Made by a program: the position numbers and the translations under genes. A stretch of DNA of 64,000 nt from Sphingomonas sp. UV9 (lineage in GTDB: Bacteria; Pseudomonadota; Alphaproteobacteria; Sphingomonadales; Sphingomonadaceae), in assembly GCF_004101245.1 (NCBI RefSeq), contig NZ_SCIN01000001.1, positions 62,001 through 126,000 of the forward strand. The letters run 5' to 3'. The notes beneath the pieces were generated by a model. That model did not search any database. It saw only the letters and a program-made list of their open reading frames with translations, and was not told the origin of the DNA. Below are positions 41,306-50,678 of the stretch, in pieces. Positions within the stretch are counted from its first letter, which is position 1; the number at the start of each line of letters is the position of its first letter.

Positions 41306-42610
41306 ATGGCCTTGCCGCCGATGATCGAGTCCCAGGCCGCGCGTCATCCCGCGGGCGAGCCGGACGGCGGCCGCTATGTGACCGCGCTGGTGATCACCGT
41401 CTGCCTGTTCTTCCTGTGGGGGATGGCGAACAATCTGAACGACATCCTGATCGCGCAGTTTCGCAAGGCGTTCGCGCTGTCGGATTTCGGCACCAGCTTC
41501 GTCCAGCAGGTTTTCTATTTCGGCTATTTCGTCGTCGCGATCCCGGCGTCGTCGGTGATGCGGCGGTTCGGTTACAAGACCGCGATCGTCACCGGGCTGA
41601 CTCTGTACGGGTGCGGCGCGCTGCTGTTCTATCCCGCCGCGATCGCCGGGATGTACCAGCTGTTCCTGCTCGCGTTGTTCGTGATCGCGTGCGGCCTCGC
41701 CTTTCTCGAAACCTCCGCCAACCCGCTGATGACCGAACTGGGCGATCCGCGCACCGCAGCGCGCCGCCTCAACTGGGCGCAGGCGGCCAACCCGCTCGGC
41801 GCGATCACCGGGATCCTGGTCGGGCGCAACTTCATCCTGTCGGGCATCGAGCATGACGAGCGCAGCCTGGCGGCGATGAGCGACGTGGCGCGCGCCGCCT
41901 TCTACCGCGCCGAAGTGCAGGCGGTGGTGATGCCCTATGTCGCGATCGCGGTGGTCGTGCTGCTGTTCGCGGTCGCCGCTGCGCTGGTGCCGTTCCCGCG
42001 GGGCAGCGTCGAGCAGCCGGCCGAGGGGCAATCGAGCGCGCGCTTCGCCGATGTGTTCCGTCGCCCGCAACTGGTCGCCGCGGTCATCGCGCAGTTTTTC
42101 TATGTCGGCGCGCAGGTCGGGCTGTGGAGTTATACGATCCGCTATGCACAGGCGAATGCGGGGATGGGCGAACGCGCCGGTGCCGATGCGCTGTTCGTGT
42201 CGCTGGTGCTGTTCGCGGGCGGGCGCTTCGTCGGCACCGCGCTGATGTCGCGGATCGCGCCCGTCGCGCTGCTCGCGGTCTTCTCCGCGATCACGCTGGT
42301 GCTCGCCGCGTTCGCCGGCATCGTCGGCGGCACGATCGGCCTGTACGCGCTGGTCGCCGCCAGCCTGTTCATGTCGATCCAGTTTCCGACGATCTTCGCG
42401 CTCGGCGTCGAAGGTCTCGGGCCGCTCCGCAAGGCTGGCTCGTCGCTGATCGTCATGGCGATCATCGGCGGCGCGGCGCTGACCGCGCTGATGGGCTGGG
42501 TGTCGGATCGCGCCGGGATCACGCATGCGATGCTGGTGCCGGCCGCGTGTTTCACAGCGGTGTTCGCCTTTGCGCTCTACGCTCGCGGCTCGACCGCGCG
42601 CGTATCCTGA
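41306..42610 (+). CDS. fucP: L-fucose:proton symporter
   Basis: FucP is a 12-helix MFS permease of the fucose-galactose-glucose symporter group. The 434 residues include LFFLWGMANNLNDILIAQFR near residue 30, QQVFYFGYFVVAIPAS near 65, LAFLETSANPLMTELGDP near 140 and SIQFPTIFALGVEGLGP near 370. All are strong FucP marks. The ATG at 41306 has GGAGAGACAGG before it. The 207-base upstream gap contains TTGACT and an AAGCGCTT palindrome (41183-41190), so it may have its own promoter. Confidence 0.9.
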   Translation: MALPPMIESQAARHPAGEPDGGRYVTALVITVCLFFLWGMANNLNDILIAQFRKAFALSDFGTSFVQQVFYFGYFVVAIPASSVMRRFGYKTAIVTGLTLYGCGALLFYPAAIAGMYQLFLLALFVIACGLAFLETSANPLMTELGDPRTAARRLNWAQAANPLGAITGILVGRNFILSGIEHDERSLAAMSDVARAAFYRAEVQAVVMPYVAIAVVVLLFAVAAALVPFPRGSVEQPAEGQSSARFADVFRRPQLVAAVIAQFFYVGAQVGLWSYTIRYAQANAGMGERAGADALFVSLVLFAGGRFVGTALMSRIAPVALLAVFSAITLVLAAFAGIVGGTIGLYALVAASLFMSIQFPTIFALGVEGLGPLRKAGSSLIVMAIIGGAALTALMGWVSDRAGITHAMLVPAACFTAVFAFALYARGSTARVS

Positions 42611-42633
42611 CTCTTTGAAAAGGAAGACATGAC

Positions 42634-43365
42634 GTGGACAGACTGAAGGGCAAGCGCGCGATCGTGACCGGCGCCGGCCAGGGAATCGGACGCGCGGCGG
42701 CGGCGCTGTTCGCCGCAGAGGGCGCCGAGGTGCTCGCGCTCGATCGCAACGCGGCGGCGCTGGCCGATCTCGCCGGATGCACTACGCATGTCATCGACCT
42801 GACCGATCGCGCCGCCATCAGAACATTTGCCGATAGTGCAGGCGGTGTCGACGTGCTGTTCAACTGCGCGGGTTTCGTCGATGCGGGCGTGCTGCTCGAG
42901 ACCGCGGACGCGGGCTACGACCTGTCGTTCGACCTCAACGTCCATGCGATCACGCACATGCTGACCGCGCTGCTGCCGGCGATGATCGCGCGCGGCGGCG
43001 GCTCTATCGTCAACATGTCGTCGGTCGCAGGCGCAGTTATCGGCGTCGGCAACCGCTACGCCTATTGCGCGTCGAAGGCGGCGGTGGCGGGCATCACGCG
43101 CTCGGTGGCGCTCGATTATGTCGGCAAGGGCATCCGCTGCAACGCGATCTGCCCGGGCACGGTGCAGTCGCCCTCGCTCGACGAGCGGCTTGCGGCGACC
43201 GGGGACGAGGCCGCGGCACGCGCCGCGTTCATCGCGCGCCAGCCGATGGGCCGCCTCGGCAGCGCGGATGAGGTCGCGGCGCTGGCGCTGTATCTCGCCT
43301 CGGACGAGAGCGCATACACCACCGGCCAGTTGCACGTGATCGACGGCGGCTGGTGCATGGCCTGA
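42634..43365 (+). CDS. SDR dehydrogenase, probable 2-keto-3-deoxy-L-fuconate dehydrogenase
   Basis: This 243-residue classical short-chain dehydrogenase has the cofactor motif [15 protein letters not shown], the catalytic NMSSVAG serine, and YCASK (Tyr and Lys). The start is a GTG after a GAAAAGGAAG ribosome site. In the non-phosphorylating L-fucose pathway an SDR oxidises 2-keto-3-deoxy-L-fuconate at C-4; its place between fucP and lactate dehydrogenase fits. It could instead be the fucose dehydrogenase, since the AKR and MDR in this operon are also oxidoreductases. Confidence 0.85.
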   Translation: MDRLKGKRAIVTGAGQGIGRAAAALFAAEGAEVLALDRNAAALADLAGCTTHVIDLTDRAAIRTFADSAGGVDVLFNCAGFVDAGVLLETADAGYDLSFDLNVHAITHMLTALLPAMIARGGGSIVNMSSVAGAVIGVGNRYAYCASKAAVAGITRSVALDYVGKGIRCNAICPGTVQSPSLDERLAATGDEAAARAAFIARQPMGRLGSADEVAALALYLASDESAYTTGQLHVIDGGWCMA

Positions 43366-43369
43366 TGCG

Positions 43370-44521
43370 ATGGTGACGACCGCCTCGACCCTCGATTTCC
43401 GGCGTGCGGCGAAGGCGCGGCTGCCGCGCTTCCTGTTCGATTATGCGGACGGGGGCGCGTATGCCGAGCAGACGCTGCACCGCAACACGGCCGACCTCGG
43501 CGACATCGCGCTGCGCCAGCGGGTGTTGCAGGACGTCGCGACGATCGATCTGTCGACCACCTTGTTCGGGCGCCAGATGCCGCTGCCCGTGGCGCTCGCG
43601 CCGATCGGGATCAGCGGGATGTACCGCCGCCGCGGCGAAACGCAGGCGGCGCGCGCCGCCAACGCGCGCGGTCTGCCGTTTACGCTGTCGACGGTCGGGT
43701 TGTGCGGAATCGACGAGGTTCGCCGGGCCACAGACGGCCCGCTGTGGTTCCAGCTCTATGTGCTGCGCGATCGCGGGTTCATGCGCGACCTGATCGCCAG
43801 TGCGAAAGCGGCAGGGGCGGAAGCGTTGGTGTTCACCGTCGACATGCCGGTGCCGGGTGCGCGCTACCGTGACGCGCATTCGGGGATGTCGGGGCCGCAC
43901 GCGCCGCTGCGCCGGATCTTGCAGGCGATCGGCCGGCCCGGCTGGGCGTGGGATGTCGGGTTGCGCGGGCGTCCGCACCGGCTCGGCAACCTCGAACCCG
44001 TGCTGGGCAAGGCAAGCGGGATGAACGATTACATGGGCTGGCTCGGCGCCAATTTCGATCCGTCGATCCAGTGGCGCGATCTCGACTGGATCCGCGCCGC
44101 GTGGGACGGCCCGCTGATCATCAAGGGTATCCTCGATCCCGACGACGCGCGCGCGGCGGCCGATGTCGGCGCGGACGGGATCGTCGTCTCCAACCATGGC
44201 GGGCGTCAGCTCGACGGTGTGCTGTCGACCGCCCGCGCGCTGCCGGCGATTGCCGATGCGGTCGGCGACCGGCTGACCGTACTGGCGGATTCGGGCGTAC
44301 GCTCGGGTCTCGACGTGGTGCGGATGCTGGCGCTGGGCGCGCATGGCGTGCTGCTCGGCCGCGCCTGGCTCTATGCGCTCGCCGCCAAAGGGGAAGCGGG
44401 CGTGGCGCAACTGCTCGACCTGATCGAAAAGGAAATGCGCGTCGCGATGACGCTCACCGGCGTCAACACGATCGCCAAGATCGATCGTTCCATTCTGGTT
44501 TCTGCAAAGGATAATCTATGA
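43370..44521 (+). CDS. lldD: FMN-dependent L-lactate dehydrogenase
   Basis: The 383-residue protein belongs to the FMN alpha-hydroxy-acid oxidase family. It shows [17 protein letters not shown] at the start, [33 protein letters not shown] and the catalytic His in [10 protein letters not shown]. The membrane-associated middle region ([17 protein letters not shown]) is typical of LldD. Cleavage of 2,4-diketo-3-deoxy-L-fuconate yields pyruvate and L-lactate, so this enzyme completes the pathway by oxidising lactate to pyruvate with electrons passed to the respiratory chain. The stop overlaps the next ATG. Confidence 0.9.
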   Translation: MVTTASTLDFRRAAKARLPRFLFDYADGGAYAEQTLHRNTADLGDIALRQRVLQDVATIDLSTTLFGRQMPLPVALAPIGISGMYRRRGETQAARAANARGLPFTLSTVGLCGIDEVRRATDGPLWFQLYVLRDRGFMRDLIASAKAAGAEALVFTVDMPVPGARYRDAHSGMSGPHAPLRRILQAIGRPGWAWDVGLRGRPHRLGNLEPVLGKASGMNDYMGWLGANFDPSIQWRDLDWIRAAWDGPLIIKGILDPDDARAAADVGADGIVVSNHGGRQLDGVLSTARALPAIADAVGDRLTVLADSGVRSGLDVVRMLALGAHGVLLGRAWLYALAAKGEAGVAQLLDLIEKEMRVAMTLTGVNTIAKIDRSILVSAKDNL

Positions 44522-45372
44522 AACTCTGCCGCTATGGTGCCCCGGGACACGAACAGCCGGGCCTGATCGATGCGGATGGCCGCCTGCGCTCGCTGACCGG
44601 TCACACCGACATCACCGCCGAGACGCTGGCGCCCGAGGCGCTCGCCAAGCTTGCCGCGATCGACCCCGCCACGCTGCCGCTGGTCGAGGGCGAGCAGCGC
44701 TACGGCGTGCCGGTTTCGGGCACGCGGAAATTCATCGCGATCGGCCTGAACTATGCCGATCACGCTGCGGAGTCGAACCTGCCGATCCCGGCCGAGCCGG
44801 TCGTCTTCAACAAATGGGTCAGCTGTCTGCAGGGCGCGAACGATCCGGTCGTCATCCCGCGCGATTCGAAGAAGACCGACTGGGAAGTCGAACTGGGCAT
44901 CGTCATCGGCACCCGCGCCGAGTATGTCGAAACCGCCGACGCGCTCGCGCATGTCGCGGGCTACTGCGTGGTCCACGACGTGTCGGAACGCCATTGGCAG
45001 CTCGAACGCGGCGCGACCTGGGACAAGGGCAAGGGCTTTCCGACCTTCGGCCCGGTTGGCCCTTGGCTCGTCACCGCCGACGAGGTGGGCGATCCGCAGA
45101 ACCTGTCGATGTGGCTCGACGTCAACGGCACGCGCAGGCAGGACGGCAGCACGAAGACGATGATCTTCTCGGTCGCCGAGATCGTCGCCTATTGCTCGCA
45201 GTTCATGACGCTGGAGCCCGGCGACATCATCACCACCGGCACGCCGCCCGGCGTCGGCATGGGCCAGAAGCCCGAGCCCTGGTATCTGAAGGCGGGCGAC
45301 GTCGTCACGCTGGGGATCGAGAAGCTGGGCGAGCAGCGGCAGGACTTCGTCGCCTGGCAGCCCCGCCGCTAA
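44518..45372 (+). CDS. Probable 2,4-diketo-3-deoxy-L-fuconate hydrolase (FAH family)
   Basis: The 284-residue protein has the fumarylacetoacetate hydrolase fold. [20 protein letters not shown], the metal-site segment [36 protein letters not shown] and [18 protein letters not shown] are present. In the L-fucose pathway this family splits 2,4-diketo-3-deoxy-L-fuconate into pyruvate and L-lactate. Annotation pipelines often label such genes ureidoglycolate lyase. The start is coupled to lldD by an ATGA overlap. Confidence 0.85.
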   Translation: MKLCRYGAPGHEQPGLIDADGRLRSLTGHTDITAETLAPEALAKLAAIDPATLPLVEGEQRYGVPVSGTRKFIAIGLNYADHAAESNLPIPAEPVVFNKWVSCLQGANDPVVIPRDSKKTDWEVELGIVIGTRAEYVETADALAHVAGYCVVHDVSERHWQLERGATWDKGKGFPTFGPVGPWLVTADEVGDPQNLSMWLDVNGTRRQDGSTKTMIFSVAEIVAYCSQFMTLEPGDIITTGTPPGVGMGQKPEPWYLKAGDVVTLGIEKLGEQRQDFVAWQPRR

Positions 45373-45373
45373 G

Positions 45374-46252
45374 ATGACCCGGCCGCCGTTCGTCGACGCG
45401 CATCTGCACCTCTGGGACAGGGATGGCTTGCGCTATCCCTGGCTCGACGAGCCCGATACCGCACCGATCGCCGCCACCTACACGATCGCCGATCACCGCG
45501 CGGCGACGGCGGCGTGGAATCTGGCGGGGGCGGTGCATGTCGACGCCGGCGCGCATTCCGACGACGGCGAGCGCGAGACCGACTGGCTGAACATCGTCGC
45601 CGACGCGGACGGCCTGCCGAGTGCGATCATCGCGCGGGTCGAACTCGACGATCCCGACGTCGAGGCGCTGCTCGCGCGGCAGGCGGCGCGGCCACGCGTC
45701 CGCGGCATCCGCCATCTGGTCAACTGGCATCCCGATGCCGCGCGCCAGGCCTATCCGCGCGATCTGACGATCGATCCGGCTTGGCGACGCGGCTTCGGGC
45801 TGCTCGCCGATCACGACCTCAGCTATGATTTCCACGGCTTCCCGCCGCAACTCCCCGGGCTCGTCGCGATTGCGGCGCTGCATCCGGACGTTCCCGTCAT
45901 CGTCAATCATCTCGGTCTGCCGATCCCCGGCGACGGCTTGGAGCAGTGGCGCGCCGGGGTGACCGCGCTGGCGGCGATGCCGCAGGTGTCGATCAAGCTG
46001 TCGGGCGCCGGCTTCATCCACGCGCCGTTCGATCCCGCCGCCTTTGCCGACATCGTCGCCGAGGTGATCGATCTGTTCGGCACCCGGCGGGTAATGGTCG
46101 CCACCAATTTCCCCACCGACCGGCTGTTCGCGTCATTGGACGAGACGTTGGGGGCTTATGAGACGCTGCTGGCCGATCGCAGCGACGACGAGCGCGCCGA
46201 CCTGTGGGGCCGCAACGCCAACCGTATCTATCGACTGGACCTCGACCTGTGA
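45374..46252 (+). CDS. L-fuconolactone hydrolase (amidohydrolase family)
   Basis: The 292-residue protein has the amidohydrolase-2 TIM-barrel features: the first metal motif DAHLHLWD, AVHVDAGAHSDDGERETDW, VNHLGLPIPGD and NFPTDRLFASLDE near the end. It resembles L-fuconolactonase and 4-sulfomuconolactonase-type enzymes. It would open L-fucono-lactone, made by the dehydrogenase, to L-fuconate. It starts one base after the preceding stop. Confidence 0.85.
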   Translation: MTRPPFVDAHLHLWDRDGLRYPWLDEPDTAPIAATYTIADHRAATAAWNLAGAVHVDAGAHSDDGERETDWLNIVADADGLPSAIIARVELDDPDVEALLARQAARPRVRGIRHLVNWHPDAARQAYPRDLTIDPAWRRGFGLLADHDLSYDFHGFPPQLPGLVAIAALHPDVPVIVNHLGLPIPGDGLEQWRAGVTALAAMPQVSIKLSGAGFIHAPFDPAAFADIVAEVIDLFGTRRVMVATNFPTDRLFASLDETLGAYETLLADRSDDERADLWGRNANRIYRLDLDL

Positions 46253-47283
46253 CCCTTATTCCCCATCGGCCGATCGGCCGCACCGCGTTGTCGCTGCCCG
46301 AACTAGGCTTCGGTGCCGCCTCGCTCGGCAATCTTTACGCGCCGGTTGCCGACGCCGAGGCGCGGGCCGCGGTAGATGCCGCGCTCGTCGCGGGGCTGCG
46401 GTATGTCGACACTGCCCCGCATTACGGCCGCGGGTTGTCCGAACGGCGCGTCGGCGATGCGCTGCGATTGCAGCCGGACACGATCGTCTCGACCAAGGTC
46501 GGCCGGTTGATGGACCCCGACGCCGCGATCACCGACGACCGCGAACGCGACGGCTTCCGCTCGCCGATGCCGTTCCGCATGCGCTACGATTACACGCATG
46601 ACGGCATCCTGCGCAGCCATGAGCACAGCCTGCAGCGGATGGGCGTGGCGAAGATCGACCTGCTCTATGTCCACGACATCGGTCGCTACACGCATGGCGA
46701 CGCCGCGGACGGCTATTGGCAACAGCTGACCCGAGGCGGCGGCCTGAAAGCGCTCGAACGGTTGCGCGAGGAGGGGACGATCGCGGGCTTCGGGATCGGC
46801 GTGAACGAGATCCAGGTCTGTCTCGACGTCATGGCCGAGGCACGGCTCGACGCGATCCTGCTCGCCGGGCGCTACACGCTGCTCGAACAGGATGCGCTCG
46901 ATGCGCTGTTCCCCGCGTGCGCGGCGGCGGGTACGTCGATCGTCATCGGCGGGCCGTACAACAGCGGCATCCTCGCGACCGGGACCCGGCGCGGCGGCAT
47001 GATCCATTACGACTATGGCCCCGCGCCCGAGCCGGTGCTCGCGCGGGTCCGCGGCATCGAGGCGATCGCCGATCGGCATCAGGTCCGCCTGCCGGCCGCC
47101 GCGCTCGCCTTCGTGCTCGCGCATCCGCTCGTCGCCAGCGTGATCCCGGGGATCGGTAGCGCGGCCCGCGTCGCGCAGACGGTCGATTTATACCACGAGC
47201 AGATCCCACCCGCGTTCTGGGAGGAATTGCGCGCGGCACGGCTGCTGCGCGACGATGCGCCGACGCCGGAGTTGGTGGCATGA
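46249..47283 (+). CDS. Aldo-keto reductase, probable L-fucose dehydrogenase
   Basis: The 344-residue AKR resembles D-threo-aldose 1-dehydrogenase, the NAD(P)-dependent L-fucose dehydrogenase type. The catalytic tetrad is visible: Asp and Tyr in YVDTAPHYGRGLSE, Lys in STKVGRLM and His in LYVHDIGRYTHGD. ALERLREEGTIAGFGIGVNE and the end EQIPPAFWEELRAARLL fit. The start is a GTG overlapping the lactonase stop. It is the best candidate for the first oxidation of L-fucose to its lactone. Confidence 0.85.
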   Translation: MTLIPHRPIGRTALSLPELGFGAASLGNLYAPVADAEARAAVDAALVAGLRYVDTAPHYGRGLSERRVGDALRLQPDTIVSTKVGRLMDPDAAITDDRERDGFRSPMPFRMRYDYTHDGILRSHEHSLQRMGVAKIDLLYVHDIGRYTHGDAADGYWQQLTRGGGLKALERLREEGTIAGFGIGVNEIQVCLDVMAEARLDAILLAGRYTLLEQDALDALFPACAAAGTSIVIGGPYNSGILATGTRRGGMIHYDYGPAPEPVLARVRGIEAIADRHQVRLPAAALAFVLAHPLVASVIPGIGSAARVAQTVDLYHEQIPPAFWEELRAARLLRDDAPTPELVA

Positions 47284-47579
47284 CCGCCGCCGCGATCCGC
47301 CTGTCACCGAGCGACAACGTCGCGGTGGCCTGCCGCAATCTTACACCCGGCGAGACGATCGACGTCGAAGGCGTTGCGCTGCCGATCACGGAGATCGTCA
47401 ATCTCGGTCATAAGATCGCAGTATCGTCCTTGAAAAAAGCCGACAAGATCGTAAAATATGGCATGCCGATCGGCTCGGCCACGGCGGATGTCCCGGCGGG
47501 CGGCTGGGTGCACATGCACAACATGCAAAGCGATTATATCCCGGCGCATCTGCGTGACGCGGCAGGAGATCATTCATGA
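47280..47579 (+). CDS. UxaA-type dehydratase, small (SAF-domain) subunit
   Basis: The 99-residue protein matches the N-terminal SAF domain of altronate/galactarate dehydratases: IRLSPSDNVAVACRNLTPGE, the ITEIVNLGHKIAVSSLKK stretch with its conserved His, then VKYGMPIGSATADVPAGGWV and HMHN. In UxaA proteins this domain is fused to the large part; here it is separate. Both ends overlap neighbours by four bases. The pair probably dehydrates L-fuconate. Confidence 0.88.
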   Translation: MTAAAIRLSPSDNVAVACRNLTPGETIDVEGVALPITEIVNLGHKIAVSSLKKADKIVKYGMPIGSATADVPAGGWVHMHNMQSDYIPAHLRDAAGDHS

Positions 47580-48793
47580 ACGACGTGACCCAGAACGAGT
47601 GGACGATGACCGGCTGGCTGCGCGCCGATGGCCGCAAGGGGATCCGCGATGCGATCGTGGTCGTGTATCTGGTCGAATGCGCGCACCACGTCGCGCGGCG
47701 GATCGTCGACAAGATCGATGACCCGCGCGTCCAGCTGATCGGTTTTCCGGGCTGCTATCCCAACGACTATGCGCTGGCGATGATGAAGGCGCTGACCACG
47801 CACCCCAATGTCGGCGGCGTCGTGCTGCTGTCGCTGGGCTGCGAGAGCTTCAACCGCGAGGCGCTGGCTGCCAATGCGCGCGCGAATGGCCGGCCGGTCG
47901 AGACGGTGGTGATCCAGCACGTCGGCGGGACCGGCCCGGCGATCGCGACCGGCATGGCCGCGGTCGAGCGCGTCCGGGCCGAGGCCGATGCGCGCGCGCA
48001 GCGCGTGCCGATGGCAATGTCCGAACTGGTGATCGGCACGATCTGCGGCGGGTCCGACGGGACCAGCGGGATCACCGGCAACCCGGCGGTCGGCCGCGCT
48101 TTCGACACGCTGATCGACGCGGGCGCGGCGTGCATCTTCGAGGAGACCGGCGAGATGATCGGCTGCGAGGGCCATATGGCGAGCCGCGCCGCGACGCCTG
48201 CGGTCGCCGACGCACTGATCGCCTCGGTCCACAAGGCCGAAACCTATTACCGTGCGATGGGCTATGGCAGCTTCGCGCCCGGCAACGCCGAGGGTGGCCT
48301 GTCGAGCCAGGAGGAGAAATCCGCCGGCGCCTATGCCAAATCGGGGAGCCGCCCGATCGACGGCGTGATCGATCCGGCCGAACTGGTGCCGGGTCCGGGC
48401 CTCTATCTGCTCGACGTGGTGCCGCCCGGCGATCCGAAGTTCGGCTTCCCGAACATCGTCGACAATGCCGAGATCGGCGAGCTGATGGCGAGCGGTGCGC
48501 ATATCAACCTGTTCGTTACCGGCCGTGGCTCGGTGGTCGGCTCGGCGATCTCACCGGTGGTGAAGATCTGCGCCAATCCCGACACCTATCGCCGGATGGC
48601 CGACGACATGGACGTCGACGCCGGCCGCATCCTCGAAGGCCGCGGCACGCTCGACGAGGTTGGGGCCGAGATCGTCGACCTCATCACGGGAATCGTAAAC
48701 GGCGCGCAGACCAAATCCGAGGCGCTGGGCCATTCCGAATTCATCCTGACGTACAAGGCGTCGGGGCCGGCACGCCCCGCGGTGTGCCGGTGA
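47576..48793 (+). CDS. UxaA-type dehydratase, large subunit, probable L-fuconate dehydratase
   Basis: The 405-residue protein is the catalytic part of a UxaA/GarD-family Fe-dependent sugar-acid dehydratase. GYLRADGRKGIR-like start (WLRADGRKGIRDAIVVVYLV), LIGFPGCYPND, LLSLGCESFN, GTICGGSDGTSGITGNPAVG and ETGEMIGCEGHMASRAA contain the conserved Cys, His and Glu ligands. No enolase-type L-fuconate dehydratase is in the operon, so this pair is the likely substitute. It is the last gene of the fucose operon. Confidence 0.88.
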   Translation: MNDVTQNEWTMTGWLRADGRKGIRDAIVVVYLVECAHHVARRIVDKIDDPRVQLIGFPGCYPNDYALAMMKALTTHPNVGGVVLLSLGCESFNREALAANARANGRPVETVVIQHVGGTGPAIATGMAAVERVRAEADARAQRVPMAMSELVIGTICGGSDGTSGITGNPAVGRAFDTLIDAGAACIFEETGEMIGCEGHMASRAATPAVADALIASVHKAETYYRAMGYGSFAPGNAEGGLSSQEEKSAGAYAKSGSRPIDGVIDPAELVPGPGLYLLDVVPPGDPKFGFPNIVDNAEIGELMASGAHINLFVTGRGSVVGSAISPVVKICANPDTYRRMADDMDVDAGRILEGRGTLDEVGAEIVDLITGIVNGAQTKSEALGHSEFILTYKASGPARPAVCR

Positions 48794-48821
48794 TCTGACC
48801 GGCGGTTCTGCGTTCGAGCGC

Positions 48822-48844
48822 AACCCAGTTGTTGCGGCTGGGTT
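48822..48844 (+). terminator. Hairpin after the fucose operon
   Basis: AACCCAG at 48822-48828 pairs with CTGGGTT at 48838-48844 around a nine-base loop, 29 bases after the dehydratase stop. There is no clear T-run. The rest of the stretch to 49051 shows no gene that I can support. Confidence 0.45.
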
Positions 48845-49051
48845 CTGATGGACGTTTGAGCCAGCGCATCACCCGAAAACGACCCTGTCGTTCCCGCGTT
48901 GCTCGCGACCGACCCTGGCATCGTAGCCGGACGCCGCCGACAGATTTCTGATCGACGGCCGTTGATCATGCACGAGGCCATTCGTGCGGCTGCTAGCCGA
49001 GCGTGTCTGGCGGTGAATCTGGTCAGACGGGGCGCAACGTCGAGGCGGAGG

Positions 49052-49312
49052 TCACCGCAGCTGACTGTCCTTGCTGCCCCGCCGATTGAACGTTGTGGCT
49101 AGTGGTCGGTCGCGACCGCTTTGGCATGCGACGCAGGTGCGTACGCCGGGAACCGCCAGGCGGCGACCCTCGGGGATGTCGTCGCCGCAGATCAGACAGA
49201 ACGGCTCACTCGCTCCGCTCGGCATGCTTGCCCGGGCGGCCAGCACCGCGTCCGCCACTGAATCGTCAATCTGATCCTGAACCGCGCCATCGCGCGTCCA
49301 CCCGCCGGCCAT
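49052..49312 (-). CDS. DksA/TraR-type C4 zinc-finger protein
   Basis: The 86-residue protein contains CLICGDDIPEGRRLAVPGVRTC-x2-C, the four-cysteine zinc finger of the short TraR/YbiI branch of the DksA family. The N-terminal half is a short helix (GAVQDQIDDSVADAVLAARA). Short members can bind RNA polymerase through the secondary channel; the target here is not known. It stands alone on the minus strand. Confidence 0.8.
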   Translation of the reverse strand: MAGGWTRDGAVQDQIDDSVADAVLAARASMPSGASEPFCLICGDDIPEGRRLAVPGVRTCVACQSGRDRPLATTFNRRGSKDSQLR

Positions 49313-49521
49313 CTGCCTCTCCTTAATTTACCCGTATGGGAAAGCGGGGCGTCAGTGCCATCGCCAATGTGTGAACGGACGACCGCTTCCAGATATCCAT
49401 CCGTGTCATGCCGACCGCCGCTTCTGGTTCGCGCGCGCCGCTACGCGACGGTTCGGCTTCTGGGCAGTCGGCAGTGATGCCGGGCCCGAGCCGGGCGTTG
49501 TCAGCCGGAGGGTGAAGGGCG

Positions 49522-49776
49522 TCAGTGTTCGGTGAGTTCGACGACCTCGAAATCGAAGCGCGTCCACCCGTGCCGCCTCGCGGCCTGTGCTGTCAGTGCC
49601 TTCTTGCCCGCGGCCTCCTTAGACGAGGTGGCGTGGCCCCAGAACACTTCGGTTTTGCCGTCGTGCAGATGCGCGACGATGCGCCAGTAATGCGTGAACG
49701 GTGCGGCGGTAGGGCCGATCGTCTTCACATAGCCGTCGGCCATCGTCGCGGTGAGGTAGCGCTTCTTTTTCGCCAT
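49522..49776 (-). CDS. Hypothetical 84-residue protein
   Basis: The product has a lysine-rich start (MAKKKRYLTATMADGYVKTI) and the segments YWRIVAHLHDGKTEVFWGHA and HGWTRFDFEVVELTEH, a small alpha/beta protein without signal or membrane helix. I do not recognise a family. It lies 48 bases after the DUF3253 gene on the same strand. Between it and the zinc-finger gene (49313-49521) I see no gene. Confidence 0.6.
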   Translation of the reverse strand: MAKKKRYLTATMADGYVKTIGPTAAPFTHYWRIVAHLHDGKTEVFWGHATSSKEAAGKKALTAQAARRHGWTRFDFEVVELTEH

Positions 49777-49824
49777 CGCCGCGCGATAGCGCAGTGGCGA
49801 CGGTCGCGGGAGAGGGGTCTTGCC

Positions 49825-50061
49825 TCAATCGTCGCCGAAACGGCCGATCCTGTACGGTCCCGACCGCGTTGCCAGCGGTCGTCCCTTCCAGCTCAGCCGG
49901 ACCAGCCCGTCGCGGACCAGCCCGTCGATCGCGGCATGGACCGCGGGCATTGCGCCGCGCCAGTCCGGCGCGATTGCGCGCGCCACCTCGCTCGGGCAGA
50001 TCGTCGCGTGCGGTGTGCGGCGCGCGAGCAGGCTGAGTGTCGCGGCCCGTGGATCGGTCAT
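49825..50061 (-). CDS. DUF3253 family protein
   Basis: The 78-residue protein fits DUF3253, a small winged-helix-like family: RAATLSLLARRTPHATICPS, EVARAIAPDWRGAMPAVHAA and DGLVRLSWKGRPL. Function is unknown. The ATG at 50061 is where family similarity starts; the frame is open further upstream without similarity. Confidence 0.75.
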   Translation of the reverse strand: MTDPRAATLSLLARRTPHATICPSEVARAIAPDWRGAMPAVHAAIDGLVRDGLVRLSWKGRPLATRSGPYRIGRFGDD

Positions 50062-50214
50062 TCGCACTATCTTGGTCGCGCACGCCACCCGGTCAAGCTG
50101 CGAAACGAACGGACTGCTTAGTCGGCCGGTCGTGCGACGTGATTTGACTGACGCGCTTTGCAGCCGCGCGGGCCGCGCTGCTATTGCAGTCCGAACTGCG
50201 GCCCTGTTCAACGT

Positions 50215-50613
50215 TTAGCCCGGGCTCCAGTTTGGCGGCGCGAGTTCGAAGCCGCTGAAGTTGAATCCGGGTGTGACGATGCACGTCACCAGCGCCCAGC
50301 CGCTGTTCACTTCGGCGGACTGCCAAGCACCGGCCGGCACGATTGCCTGCAGTTCCTGGCCCTGCGAAAGGTCGGCGCCCAGAGTCACCGGCTCGTTGCC
50401 TTCGATACGCAGAGTGAGCGACGTTCCCGAATGCCAGAGCCACACCTCGTCGGCATCCACACGATGCCAGTGCGAACGCTCGCCTTCTTGCAGCAGGAAC
50501 AAGATTGCCGTCATGCGCGACCGACCGTCCTGACCATCGGCCAAACGGATCGTCTCTCGGAAGTGACCGCCTTCCGGATGAGGACTTAAACCGAGTTGTT
50601 CTATGATTGTCAT
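50215..50613 (-). CDS. Cupin (DUF985) family protein
   Basis: The 132-residue protein is a single-domain cupin of the DUF985 family. It shows LGLSPHPEGGHFRETIRL, ILFLLQEGERSHWHRVDADE, VWLWHSGTSLTLRI and the late PGFNFSGFELAPP. Histidines in SHWHRV and the following Glu could bind a metal. Substrate is unknown. ATG at 50613 is preferred because similarity begins at MTIIEQLGLSPHPEGG. Confidence 0.82.
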   Translation of the reverse strand: MTIIEQLGLSPHPEGGHFRETIRLADGQDGRSRMTAILFLLQEGERSHWHRVDADEVWLWHSGTSLTLRIEGNEPVTLGADLSQGQELQAIVPAGAWQSAEVNSGWALVTCIVTPGFNFSGFELAPPNWSPG

Positions 50614-50678
50614 TGGTGAATCTGCTTTTTGCAATAATCGACTATGCGATCATCGTGACGATACTCGACAGACCGAAC

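Noticed and set aside
48845..49051. A possible small gene between the fucose operon and the zinc-finger gene
   Set aside because: Short frames exist on both strands but none has a ribosome site, a coding-like composition or a familiar segment.
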